Positions 17,656 to 26,253 of a stretch of DNA of 38,801 nt are shown in pieces. Positions within the stretch are counted from its first letter, which is position 1, and the number at the start of each line of letters is the position of its first letter. The notes beneath the pieces are model-generated. The model made no database searches. It saw only the letters and a program-made list of their open reading frames with translations, and had not been told where the DNA came from. This stretch comes from Nitrospira sp. Its GTDB lineage: Bacteria; Nitrospirota; Nitrospiria; Nitrospirales; Nitrospiraceae. The stretch covers positions 1 through 38,801 of the forward strand of contig JANDJJ010000011.1 in NCBI GenBank assembly GCA_024330945.1, given 5' to 3'. The position numbers and the translations under genes were made by a program.

Positions 17656-20426
17656 CGTTGCTTGTGCTTGCGGGATGGCGCTTTCGCCTTCACCACGGCC
17701 TTCGACGGTTTTCCACCGGACGGTTTCTCGCCCGCCTCGGCCAACGCGGCGTGGGCGGCTGCCAGCCTGGCGATCGCCACGCGATAGGGCGAGCAACTGA
17801 CGTAATCCAATCCAAGTTGGTGACAAAACTCGACCGAGCTCGGATCGCCGCCGTGTTCCCCGCAAATACCGAGCTTAATGCCCGGCCTCGTCTTGCGCCC
17901 GCCGCTGATGGCCCGCTGCATCAAGGCGCCGACCCCCTCTCGATCCAGGACGGCGAAGGGGTCGGAGTCCATGATGTTTATGGTCCGGTAATAATCGATG
18001 AATTTAGCCGCATCGTCGCGCGAGAATCCGAATGTGGTCTGGGTCAAATCATTGGTCCCGAAAGAGAAAAACTCGGCTTCTTCGGCGATCCGCTCCGCCG
18101 TCATCGCCGCCCGCGGCAGCTCGATCATCGTTCCGACCAGGTAGGATAATTTGACGTTGTACCGTTTCATCGTCTCCTGGGCGACCTCGCGGACCAAATC
18201 TTTCTGCGATTTCATCTCCGCAGCCATGCCGACCAGGGGAATCATAATCTCCGGCACGATTTTTTTACCTTCCTTCGCCAGCTCGCAGGCGGCCTCCACT
18301 ATCGCCCGGGCCTGCATCCTCGTGATCTCGGGCATCGTGATGCCCAATCGGCAACCGCGCAGTCCAAGCATCGGATTGAACTCGTGCAACTCCTCGACGC
18401 GCGCCAGCAGCCGCCGTTTTTCCTCGAGCGCGGCCCCGTCTTTTCCCGTCAATTCGAGTTGCGCAATCTCGACCATCAGGTCTTCCCGTTTGGGGAGAAA
18501 CTCGTGCAACGGAGGATCGAGCAGACGGATCGTGACCGGATACCCCTGCATCTCACGGTACAACCCGATGAAATCCTGCCGTTGAAGGGGCAACAACTGA
18601 TCCAGGTACTTTTCCCGCTCTTCTTTGGTGCGGGCCAAAATCATCTTCTGCATGATCGGAATGCGATCTTCCGCGAAAAACATGTGCTCCGTTCGGCAAA
18701 GCCCGATTCCCTCCGCGCCAAACCCGCGAGCGATCCGTGCTTGCTCCGGAATGTCGGCGTTGGCCCGCACCCGAAGGCGGCGGTACTTGTCGGCCCAGGA
18801 CAAAATCGTCGCGAACCGCTGGTACTTCTCAGATTTCGCCGGGTCCAACGTCCCTTGAATGACTTGGATGACCTCCGATTCGACCACAGGAATATCGCCC
18901 TCGTACACGTTGCCCGTGGACCCGTTGATCGAAATATAGTCTCCTTCGCGAAAGACCTTTCCTCCGATCTTCACGCTCTGCCCGTCGACCTCAACGGCAT
19001 CGCATCCCGCCACACAGACCCTCCCCATTTGCCTGGCGACGACGGCCGCATGGGACGTCATGCCTCCGCGAGCCGTCAGAAATCCCGCCGCCGCGTTCAT
19101 CCCGTGAATATCGTCAGGACTGGTCTCCTGTCGGACCAACACCACGCGGTCGCCCGCCGACTTCATCTCCACGGCTCGATCCGGAGTCAGCGCGATCCTG
19201 CCCGCCGCAGCTCCCGGACCAGCCGGCAACCCTTTCCCCAAGGGATTGGCCTTGGCCTCCTCCTTCGAATCGAAAATGGGATAGAGATACTGCGCCAGTT
19301 GCTCCGGTCCGATTCGCTGCACCGCCTCCTGCTTGGAGATCAGTCCTTCTTTGACCATGTCCACGGCGATCTTGACGGCGGCGATGCCGGTCCGTTTACC
19401 GACCCTGGTTTGCAACATGTAGAGCTTGCCCTCCTGGATCGTAAACTCCAGATCGAGCATGTCACGGTAGTGCTTCTCGAGCTTCTTATAGGTCTGTTCG
19501 AGCTCCTTGTAGGCCTCCGGCACCTTCTTGGCGAGCTCGGCGACCGGCAGGGGAGTTCTGATGCCGGCCACCACGTCCTCTCCCTGTGCGTTCATCAGGC
19601 ATTCGCCGAAAAAGACGCGATCGCCGGTGATCGGACTGCGGGTGAACGCCACTCCCGTTCCGCTCGTCTCTCCCATGTTGCCGAACACCATGGCCACCAC
19701 GTTGACCGCCGTGCCCCAGGAATCCGGAATGCCGTATAAGCGGCGATAGGTAATCGCCCTGGCTCCGAACCAGGATGAAAACACCGCGTTGATCGCCATA
19801 CGCAACTGATCCAGCGGATCGTCGGGAAAGTCTTTCTTCGTCTCTTCCTTGACCAGCGCCTTGAAGCTCACCACCAGATCCCGAAGATGTCTGGCGTCCA
19901 AATGCGTTTCGTGTTCGACTCCCACCTCTTCCTTCTTGTGCTTTAAGATGGCTTCAAAGTGTTCGCGAGGCACGCCCATGACGATGCTGCCGAACATCGA
20001 CACGAAGCGCCGGTAACTGTCTTGGGCGAATCGGTCGTTGCGGGTTCTGGCCGCCAGTCCTTCGACCGTTTTGGTCGTCAACCCGACGTTCAACACGGTG
20101 TCCATCATGCCCGGCATGGAGGCGCGCGCGCCGGATCGCACCGAGACGAGCAGCGGCCGCTCGGGATCGCCAAATCTCAATCCCATCGACCGTTCCACGC
20201 GCTTGAGGGCCTGCACCGCGGCGTCCCACATGCCCGGCGGATATTTCTTGCCGAGCTTGTAATACTCGACGCAGGCCTCGGTTGAAATCGTAAATCCCGG
20301 CGGAACGGAGATGCCCAAATTGGTCATCTCCGCCAACCCCGCGCCCTTGCCGCCCAGCAGCTCCTTCATGTTCGAAGCGCCCTCGGCCTTCCCATCGCCA
20401 AAATAGTAGACGTATTTCTTTGCCAC
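17652..20426 (-). CDS. ppdK: Pyruvate, phosphate dikinase
   Basis: 924 aa; YYFGDGKAEG...LLGGKGAGLAEM, phosphohistidine motif GGMTSHAAVVARQMG, GFGAEGIGLCRTEHMFF. Confidence 0.97.
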   Translation of the reverse strand: MAKKYVYYFGDGKAEGASNMKELLGGKGAGLAEMTNLGISVPPGFTISTEACVEYYKLGKKYPPGMWDAAVQALKRVERSMGLRFGDPERPLLVSVRSGARASMPGMMDTVLNVGLTTKTVEGLAARTRNDRFAQDSYRRFVSMFGSIVMGVPREHFEAILKHKKEEVGVEHETHLDARHLRDLVVSFKALVKEETKKDFPDDPLDQLRMAINAVFSSWFGARAITYRRLYGIPDSWGTAVNVVAMVFGNMGETSGTGVAFTRSPITGDRVFFGECLMNAQGEDVVAGIRTPLPVAELAKKVPEAYKELEQTYKKLEKHYRDMLDLEFTIQEGKLYMLQTRVGKRTGIAAVKIAVDMVKEGLISKQEAVQRIGPEQLAQYLYPIFDSKEEAKANPLGKGLPAGPGAAAGRIALTPDRAVEMKSAGDRVVLVRQETSPDDIHGMNAAAGFLTARGGMTSHAAVVARQMGRVCVAGCDAVEVDGQSVKIGGKVFREGDYISINGSTGNVYEGDIPVVESEVIQVIQGTLDPAKSEKYQRFATILSWADKYRRLRVRANADIPEQARIARGFGAEGIGLCRTEHMFFAEDRIPIMQKMILARTKEEREKYLDQLLPLQRQDFIGLYREMQGYPVTIRLLDPPLHEFLPKREDLMVEIAQLELTGKDGAALEEKRRLLARVEELHEFNPMLGLRGCRLGITMPEITRMQARAIVEAACELAKEGKKIVPEIMIPLVGMAAEMKSQKDLVREVAQETMKRYNVKLSYLVGTMIELPRAAMTAERIAEEAEFFSFGTNDLTQTTFGFSRDDAAKFIDYYRTINIMDSDPFAVLDREGVGALMQRAISGGRKTRPGIKLGICGEHGGDPSSVEFCHQLGLDYVSCSPYRVAIARLAAAHAALAEAGEKPSGGKPSKAVVKAKAPSRKHKQR

Positions 20427-20539
20427 GTGCGTGTCTCCTTTAGACGTTCATCCAAGGCCTGAACGATGCGGCCTTCGGTTCCTGATCGCAACAAGCCTGC
20501 CCGGTCGTCTCAAACGGCACCGGCGTCTCCATCCCCGCT

Positions 20540-22729
20540 TTAGCTCCCTTGCACCACGATTTGCGAAAAATCGGCGAACGATGCGAACAACTCGTCAACC
20601 TCCTTCAGCAGGGACAGCCGGTTCCGACGAATGGCTTGATCTTCCACATTGACCATGACCGCTGAAAAAAACCCGTCGATGGAGGGTTTGAGCTCAATGA
20701 GCGCGTCCAACGTTCGATCATAGCGGCCGGCGTCGATCGACTCCTCAATGAGCGTTCGCGCTTTCATCACCGCCCGGTGAAGACCGGACTCGGCGGCATG
20801 CTGAAACAGAGCTGGATCGACCGACTCCCTCGTCCACCGTTCCTTCTCAACCAGACGATGCGCCCGCTTAAACCCGATGAGCAGAGCGTCGAATTCCGGC
20901 TTCCCGGTCATCGTTTCCAACGCCTTCATCTTGCAGACGAGATCGACGAGATCCAGCAGACGATCATGAACGGGCGCCAATACCGCCTCGATGATGTCAT
21001 CTCTCAAAAGGTGCACGACCCGACAATAATGCCGTACCCGCTCCAAGATGAATTCGATGATTCGGCTCATCCCCTGAGATGCTGAATCCGGCGATTCCTC
21101 AAAGCCGCCATCGGCGACGAGTCGACGAGCCTCCTTGACGAACACCGCTAAATCCGCTTGGAGATTCGCTTCAAGTATAAGCCGAACCACCGCCGTGGCC
21201 TGCCGTCGAAGCGCAAAGGGATCTTCCGATCCGGTCGGAACGATACCGACGTGAAAAAACGCGGCGATAGAATCCAGGCGATCGGCCAGTGCGAGGACCA
21301 GTCCGGCAAGTGTGCGCGGTATCTCACCTTCGATTCCTTTGGGCAGGTACTGTTCACGAATGGCCCTTGCCACCTCGTCCGGCTCCCCGTCAGACAGGGC
21401 ATACACGCCTCCCATGACACCCTGCAGCTCCGGGAATTCACCGACGATGCCGGTCACCAAGTCCGCCTTGGCCAGAGACGCCGCCCGCTCACAGATCGAC
21501 GGCAGATCATGATGGCCGGAAGACAGATGCGTGGCGATGAAGCCGGCCAAATGCATCAGCCGTTTCTGCTTCTGCGCCATCGTGCCGAGTTTTTGATGAA
21601 ACGTGACACCGGACAGTTTGGGGACCCGTTCGCTCAGCCGCGTCTTCCGATCCTCATCGAAAAAGAATTTGGCGTCGGCCAACCGCGCTTCCAAGACCCG
21701 CTCATTGCCTTCACGGATGAAAGACATATCCTCGACGCGATTGTTCGCCACGGCGATAAAATGCGATGCCAGTTTCCCGGTTTCCCGGTGCCGCAAGGAA
21801 AAGAACCCCTGATGCTCCTTCATGGAGGTGATGAGGATTTCTTCCGGCACATCCAAATAGGCTTCCTTAAACGATCCGATCACCGCGGTCGGCAATTCCG
21901 TCGAATATACCGCCTGATCAAGCAACGCCTCGTCCTCGTGCAGCGTGAATCCCGTCTCGCGACAAATCTCGTCGATCTGCCGTTCAATCAGATGCCGCCG
22001 TCGTTGGGGATCGACGATGACGCCCTGACGTTCCAATAAAACCGAATACGCATCGGCGTCTTTGACGCGAATCCATTTTCCTCCGCCGACCACCCGATGC
22101 CCCCTCGTCTGATTCGACGCCGTTACACCCGCCACGTCGAAAGGGAGCACGGCTCCTCCATAGATGGCCAAAAGCCAGCGGATCGGACGGGCGAAGCGCA
22201 CCCCGCTCTCGTTCCACTTCATGGATTTGGGAAACGCAAGACCGGTGACCAGATCGGGAAGGACGTCCATCAACACCGATGAAGTGGGCCGGCCTTCTTC
22301 ATGTTTTACCGCAAACAAGTATTCGCCTTTGGAAGTCCGGCGCACCTCCAGATTCTGAACCGGCACGCCGTGCGTCGACGCAAACCCGATCGCCGCTCTG
22401 GTCGGCTGACCGGCTTGGTCGAATGCGACGGCCTTGGGAGGCCCCATCGTTTCTTTCATCACGGCTGCTTGCCGAGCAGCCAGCCCCTCGACCACCATCG
22501 TCAGCCGCCGCGGCGACCCCAGTACTCGAATGGCCCGAAAGGCCAGGCGCTGTTCTTTCAGCAACCGTTCCGACGACTCCTTCATTGTCGCCAAGGCCGG
22601 CGCAACAAACTGGTACGGCAACTCCTCCACTCCGATCTCGAGCAGCAGGTCTTCGGCGAGGGGTGCAGGTGATGTCTTTTGACTTTTGGGCGCGACGCTC
22701 CGACGCGCGGCCTTCTTTGGATGGTCCAT
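20540..22729 (-). CDS. glyS: Glycine-tRNA ligase beta subunit
   Basis: 729 aa; LLLEIGVEELPYQFV, AVKHEEGRPT, HQGFFSLR, directly downstream of glyQ. Confidence 0.95.
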   Translation of the reverse strand: MDHPKKAARRSVAPKSQKTSPAPLAEDLLLEIGVEELPYQFVAPALATMKESSERLLKEQRLAFRAIRVLGSPRRLTMVVEGLAARQAAVMKETMGPPKAVAFDQAGQPTRAAIGFASTHGVPVQNLEVRRTSKGEYLFAVKHEEGRPTSSVLMDVLPDLVTGLAFPKSMKWNESGVRFARPIRWLLAIYGGAVLPFDVAGVTASNQTRGHRVVGGGKWIRVKDADAYSVLLERQGVIVDPQRRRHLIERQIDEICRETGFTLHEDEALLDQAVYSTELPTAVIGSFKEAYLDVPEEILITSMKEHQGFFSLRHRETGKLASHFIAVANNRVEDMSFIREGNERVLEARLADAKFFFDEDRKTRLSERVPKLSGVTFHQKLGTMAQKQKRLMHLAGFIATHLSSGHHDLPSICERAASLAKADLVTGIVGEFPELQGVMGGVYALSDGEPDEVARAIREQYLPKGIEGEIPRTLAGLVLALADRLDSIAAFFHVGIVPTGSEDPFALRRQATAVVRLILEANLQADLAVFVKEARRLVADGGFEESPDSASQGMSRIIEFILERVRHYCRVVHLLRDDIIEAVLAPVHDRLLDLVDLVCKMKALETMTGKPEFDALLIGFKRAHRLVEKERWTRESVDPALFQHAAESGLHRAVMKARTLIEESIDAGRYDRTLDALIELKPSIDGFFSAVMVNVEDQAIRRNRLSLLKEVDELFASFADFSQIVVQGS

Positions 22730-22734
22730 GAGAG

Positions 22735-23676
22735 TCAGGTTCGACCGGCCGCACCCTGCGACCGAGGCGCGGTTGTTTTCCGACCGCCGCGCCGTTGCTC
22801 ATGACGCAACAGCGGATGGCCCATGGCGGCTCGCTCAGCGATGTACCGCTCGGCGCACTGTTTGGCCAACGCCCGCACACGGGCGATATACGTGGTCCGC
22901 TCGGCGACGCTGATGGCGCCGCGGGCGTCCAAGAGATTGAAGACGTGCGATGATTTGATGCAGTAGTCGTACGCCGGCAGCGTCAGCCGTTTGTCGGTTT
23001 TGGCCAGCAGCCGTCTGCATTCGGCTTCGTACGAGTGAAACAAGTGCATCAGCATCGACACGTCGCCTTCTTCGAAGTTATAGCGAGAGCCCTGCACTTC
23101 CGTTTCATGATGAAGATCGCGGTAGGTAATCGAGTCCGTCCACGCAAGGTCGAAGACGTTATTAACGTGCTGCAAGTACATGGCGATGCGCTCGGTGCCA
23201 TACGTAATTTCTCCGGTAACGGGCGCGAGCTCAATACCACCGATTTCCTGAAAGTAGGTGAACTGCGTGATTTCCATTCCGTCCAAGCGCACTTCCCATC
23301 CCAATCCCCAGGCGCCCAAGGTCGGCGACTCCCAATCATCCTGCATAAAGCGAATGTCGTGTCGCTTGGGATCAATCCCCAATCGAGCCAAACTTTCCAG
23401 ATACAGCTCCTGGATATTATCCGGCGCAGGCTTCAACACGACTTGATACTGATAGTAGTGCTGCAAGCGGTTGGGATTGTCGCCGTACCGCCCGTCCGTG
23501 GGACGGCGACAGGGTTGCACGTAGGCAGATCGCCACGGCTCTGGCCCCAATGCCCGGAGAAACGTCGCAGGGTGAAAAGTGCCGGCCCCCATCTCCATGT
23601 CGTACGGCTGGTGGATCACGCAACCTTGATCGGCCCAAAATTCGTGCAAGACAAGGATCACGTCTTGAAAATTCAC
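22735..23676 (-). CDS. glyQ: Glycine-tRNA ligase alpha subunit
   Basis: [50 protein letters not shown] start at 23676 preferred because the promoter-like site overlaps the longer track start (23748). Confidence 0.94.
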   Translation of the reverse strand: MNFQDVILVLHEFWADQGCVIHQPYDMEMGAGTFHPATFLRALGPEPWRSAYVQPCRRPTDGRYGDNPNRLQHYYQYQVVLKPAPDNIQELYLESLARLGIDPKRHDIRFMQDDWESPTLGAWGLGWEVRLDGMEITQFTYFQEIGGIELAPVTGEITYGTERIAMYLQHVNNVFDLAWTDSITYRDLHHETEVQGSRYNFEEGDVSMLMHLFHSYEAECRRLLAKTDKRLTLPAYDYCIKSSHVFNLLDARGAISVAERTTYIARVRALAKQCAERYIAERAAMGHPLLRHEQRRGGRKTTAPRSQGAAGRT

Positions 23677-23738
23677 GGCAGGCTCAGCATAGAGAGGATA
23701 TGGGCTTCGGGTTTTTCCGGTGTCGAAAACAACGGCGC

Positions 23739-23767
23739 AAGCTAACAAGAATGCCGTTCGCTGTCAA
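23739..23767 (-). promoter_or_regulatory. Sigma70-like promoter for glyQ
   Basis: TTGACA-N17-TAGCTT on minus strand. Confidence 0.55.
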
Positions 23768-23898
23768 GCAACATTCCCTCTACGATCAACGGCTTGCGGA
23801 TTTACCCTTCGTGACGCTCGACATCGATCGACTGAGGGACAATCTACCTTCCTTAGGGAGCCCTCAGCAATGATTCCCTTGGTGGGAGGGAGAAGACC

Positions 23899-23935
23899 TT
23901 GACGCAGAGCGATTTAATCGTCTAAATTTGAATTT
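23899..23935 (+). promoter_or_regulatory. Candidate promoter plus AT-rich dyad upstream of the Rrf2 gene
   Basis: TTGACG, 18-nt spacer, TAAATT; overlapping inverted repeat AAATT-tg-AATTT at 23924-23935. Confidence 0.35.
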
Positions 23936-23965
23936 GTTGATAAACTCACTCAATTTTAATTTCTC

Positions 23966-24403
23966 GTGAAACTTTCTAAAAAAAGTGAATACGGTCTTCG
24001 AGCCCTCCTTGAATTGACGATGGCGTACGGCACCACGTCGTTTGTGCAACGCCACGACATCGCCACTCGTCAGAACATTCCCGTCGAATTTCTTGAACAG
24101 ATCCTTTTGGCGCTCAAGAGAGCCGGCTTGCTCTCCAGCCGCCGCGGGACGAACGGAGGATACCGTCTCATCAAACCACCCGGTCACATTACGTTGGGCC
24201 AAGTCATCAGGATCTTGGACGGTCCCCTGGCTCCCATCGGCTGCGTCAGCAGAACCGCTTATCAGAAATGCGACGAGTGCCCTTACGCCGGGCATCCTTC
24301 CTGTCCTGTTCAACGGGCGATGGGCGCGGTGCGCGACGCCATTGCAGGAATTCTGGACAACTATTCTCTCGCCGACTTCGCCGCCGGCGCCCGCAAGCCC
24401 TGA
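23966..24403 (+). CDS. Rrf2 family transcriptional regulator
   Basis: MKLSKKSEYGLRALLELT...RGTNGGYRLIKPP; Cys-rich segment GCVSRTAYQKCDECPYAGHPSC; GTG start. Confidence 0.9.
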   Translation: MKLSKKSEYGLRALLELTMAYGTTSFVQRHDIATRQNIPVEFLEQILLALKRAGLLSSRRGTNGGYRLIKPPGHITLGQVIRILDGPLAPIGCVSRTAYQKCDECPYAGHPSCPVQRAMGAVRDAIAGILDNYSLADFAAGARKP

Positions 24404-24405
24404 TC

Positions 24406-25245
24406 ATGGACCATCTCGTCCTGGCAGCGATCACATTCATCGCGGCGACCGTCAACGGCTCCATCGGCTATGGGTTTTCTTCCATTACCGTCCCGGTCGC
24501 CCTCCTGTATTACTCGAATCGGATCTTGAATCCCGCTCTCGTCTTGGTCGAACTGGTGATCAACGGATACGTCTTGTTCATCAATCGTTCCAGTGTTCCG
24601 CAGGTCTGGAAACAAGTGGCCCCGATCCTCGTCGGACTGGCGATCGGTGTCTCAATCGGCAGCTACCTTCTGTCACTTGTTCATCCGGCATGGGTCAAAT
24701 TCGTGACCTATTTCTTCCTCTTGCCGTTGATTCTTCTCCAGGCCGCAGGCATTCGAAAACCCATTCAGGCGGAACGCGCCATCGCCGTTCCTTTCGGCAC
24801 TGGAATCGGTCTGTTGTATTCCGTCACAACGATTTCAGGGCCGCCATTGGCGCTGTTGTTTAATAATCAAGGATATGCAAAACAGGACTTCCGAGCGGCG
24901 CTTGGAGTGATTCGCACCGCTGAGTCTTCTCTCACCGCCGTTGCCTACAGTGTGATTGGTTTCTACAGCAGGGACAGCGTGGAACTCTTTCCTTATATCA
25001 TCCCCAGCGTGCTGATTGGCATTCCTCTGGGCACCTATCTCATTCGATGGATGGATCCTGAAACGTTCCGTCGAATCTCCATGGCGTTTGACGCGTTGGT
25101 GGTGGGATTCGGGCTCACGCGAGTGTTGGAAGAACTCCACCTTGCTACTCCCCTCACAACTTGGGGCATCTTCGGCATCGTGGTCATTTTAAACGGTTAT
25201 TTGTTGTTCCGATACTTCACGCACAGGCCCCTTTACCCACCTTGA
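24406..25245 (+). CDS. TSUP (TauE/SafE) family membrane transporter
   Basis: Repeated TM segments; ATVNGSIGYGFSSITVPVALL; starts 3 nt after the Rrf2 stop. Confidence 0.82.
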   Translation: MDHLVLAAITFIAATVNGSIGYGFSSITVPVALLYYSNRILNPALVLVELVINGYVLFINRSSVPQVWKQVAPILVGLAIGVSIGSYLLSLVHPAWVKFVTYFFLLPLILLQAAGIRKPIQAERAIAVPFGTGIGLLYSVTTISGPPLALLFNNQGYAKQDFRAALGVIRTAESSLTAVAYSVIGFYSRDSVELFPYIIPSVLIGIPLGTYLIRWMDPETFRRISMAFDALVVGFGLTRVLEELHLATPLTTWGIFGIVVILNGYLLFRYFTHRPLYPP

Positions 25246-25266
25246 CGGCATAAAGCATCTTTCGGC

Positions 25267-25455
25267 TCACCCATGTAAGACCTGTTCCTTCCCGAACATC
25301 TCGTGCCCCATCAACCAACCACATCGGAAAGTCAGATCATCCAATCGAGAACAATCGACCTCTCTAATCGCGACAGCAAAACCACTTGGGAAATGTTGAA
25401 GGATCTTACCTTCACGTTCTCGCCAAAAAACAATAAAAACTCCTTGTTCTTTCAA
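25267..25455 (-). CDS. Hypothetical small protein or gene remnant (62 aa)
   Basis: ORF with TTG start in an otherwise unassigned AT-richer gap; weak support. Confidence 0.22.
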   Translation of the reverse strand: MKEQGVFIVFWREREGKILQHFPSGFAVAIREVDCSRLDDLTFRCGWLMGHEMFGKEQVLHG

Positions 25456-25608
25456 TAGTTCCTGCCTTCAGCCCAGCGGCATTTTGATTGCAGTTTCTCG
25501 CTCAGAGCCGATGCAGGCTTTGCCTCTTCTAACCGACCTTAAGATCGGGAGGCTTCCGTCGAGAGCGTGGAGCAGTCGGCCACACATTTTTGATGGGAGG
25601 AACGAACC

Positions 25609-26010
25609 ATGACCAACAAGAGATCAATTGGCACGGCAGGAAAGTGGTGGGGGCAATCAATCCGCTCATTCCTAACAGGAGTCGCAGGAGCAATCAGTCT
25701 CTTCTTTGTAGGATGCGGAACAGGCAATGAGCAAGGACTCATGACGTCCTCTTATGTTTCTGCAACTGGCGCGGCGGTCACCCTGGCATGGGATCCGGTG
25801 GCTGATCCAACCGTTGTCGGTTATTACATTCACTATGGGAAACAATCTCCAAACCAAGCAGGTTCCTGCACATACGAAGAATCTCTCTTTGTCTCCTCCC
25901 CTCAAGGAACCGTGACCGATCTGGATTCCAATTCGACATATTATTTCGCCGTCAGCGCCTATAACGGCCTTCACAGTACCTGTTCAAACGAGGTTCAAAC
26001 GACCACCTAA
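25609..26010 (+). CDS. Fibronectin type III domain putative lipoprotein
   Basis: FVGC lipobox-like signal; VTLAWDPVADPTVVGYYIHYG...LDSNSTYYFAVSAYN; RBS GGGAGGAA. Confidence 0.8.
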   Translation: MTNKRSIGTAGKWWGQSIRSFLTGVAGAISLFFVGCGTGNEQGLMTSSYVSATGAAVTLAWDPVADPTVVGYYIHYGKQSPNQAGSCTYEESLFVSSPQGTVTDLDSNSTYYFAVSAYNGLHSTCSNEVQTTT

Positions 26011-26135
26011 CGTCATGGCTGACCGGCAATGCAGATTTGCTCTTCTTGGCACTGTGGCTACCGTGGCTACTTGGGTCATCGGGAGAGCGCACGTATAACT
26101 CCTGAGCCAGTTGACGTTTGGAATTTGGCTGTTCA

Positions 26136-26164
26136 TTGACTCACTCATTGTGATTTGCTAGCCT
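26136..26164 (+). promoter_or_regulatory. Sigma70-like promoter for transketolase
   Basis: TTGACT-N17-TAGCCT on plus strand. Confidence 0.55.
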
Positions 26165-26174
26165 CACCGTGGTA

Positions 26175-26219
26175 TGCGCTGCTCCTTTCCTTGCCTACAC
26201 AGGCTTGGGGAGCAGCGCA
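26175..26219 (+). promoter_or_regulatory. Strong hairpin in the transketolase 5' UTR
   Basis: Perfect 11-bp stem TGCGCTGCTCC/GGAGCAGCGCA, with inner CC/GG and GCCT-acac-AGGC pairing; begins about 11 nt after the -10 element. Confidence 0.6.
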
Positions 26220-26253
26220 GCCTCCTTCTTCCGTCTCCAAATAAGGAGTTGCC

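Noticed and set aside
18384-19739. 451-aa plus-strand ORF
   Set aside because: Fully antisense to ppdK, whose motifs are clear; composition (His/Arg/Gln-rich) is typical of shadow ORFs in GC-rich DNA.
23677-23748. N-terminal extension of glyQ in the track
   Set aside because: The promoter-like site at 23739-23767 overlaps its start, and the GlyQ homology begins at NFQDV just after GTG 23676.
26175-26219. Hairpin as a Rho-independent terminator of the FN3 gene
   Set aside because: No T-tract follows, and it lies downstream of the probable tkt promoter.
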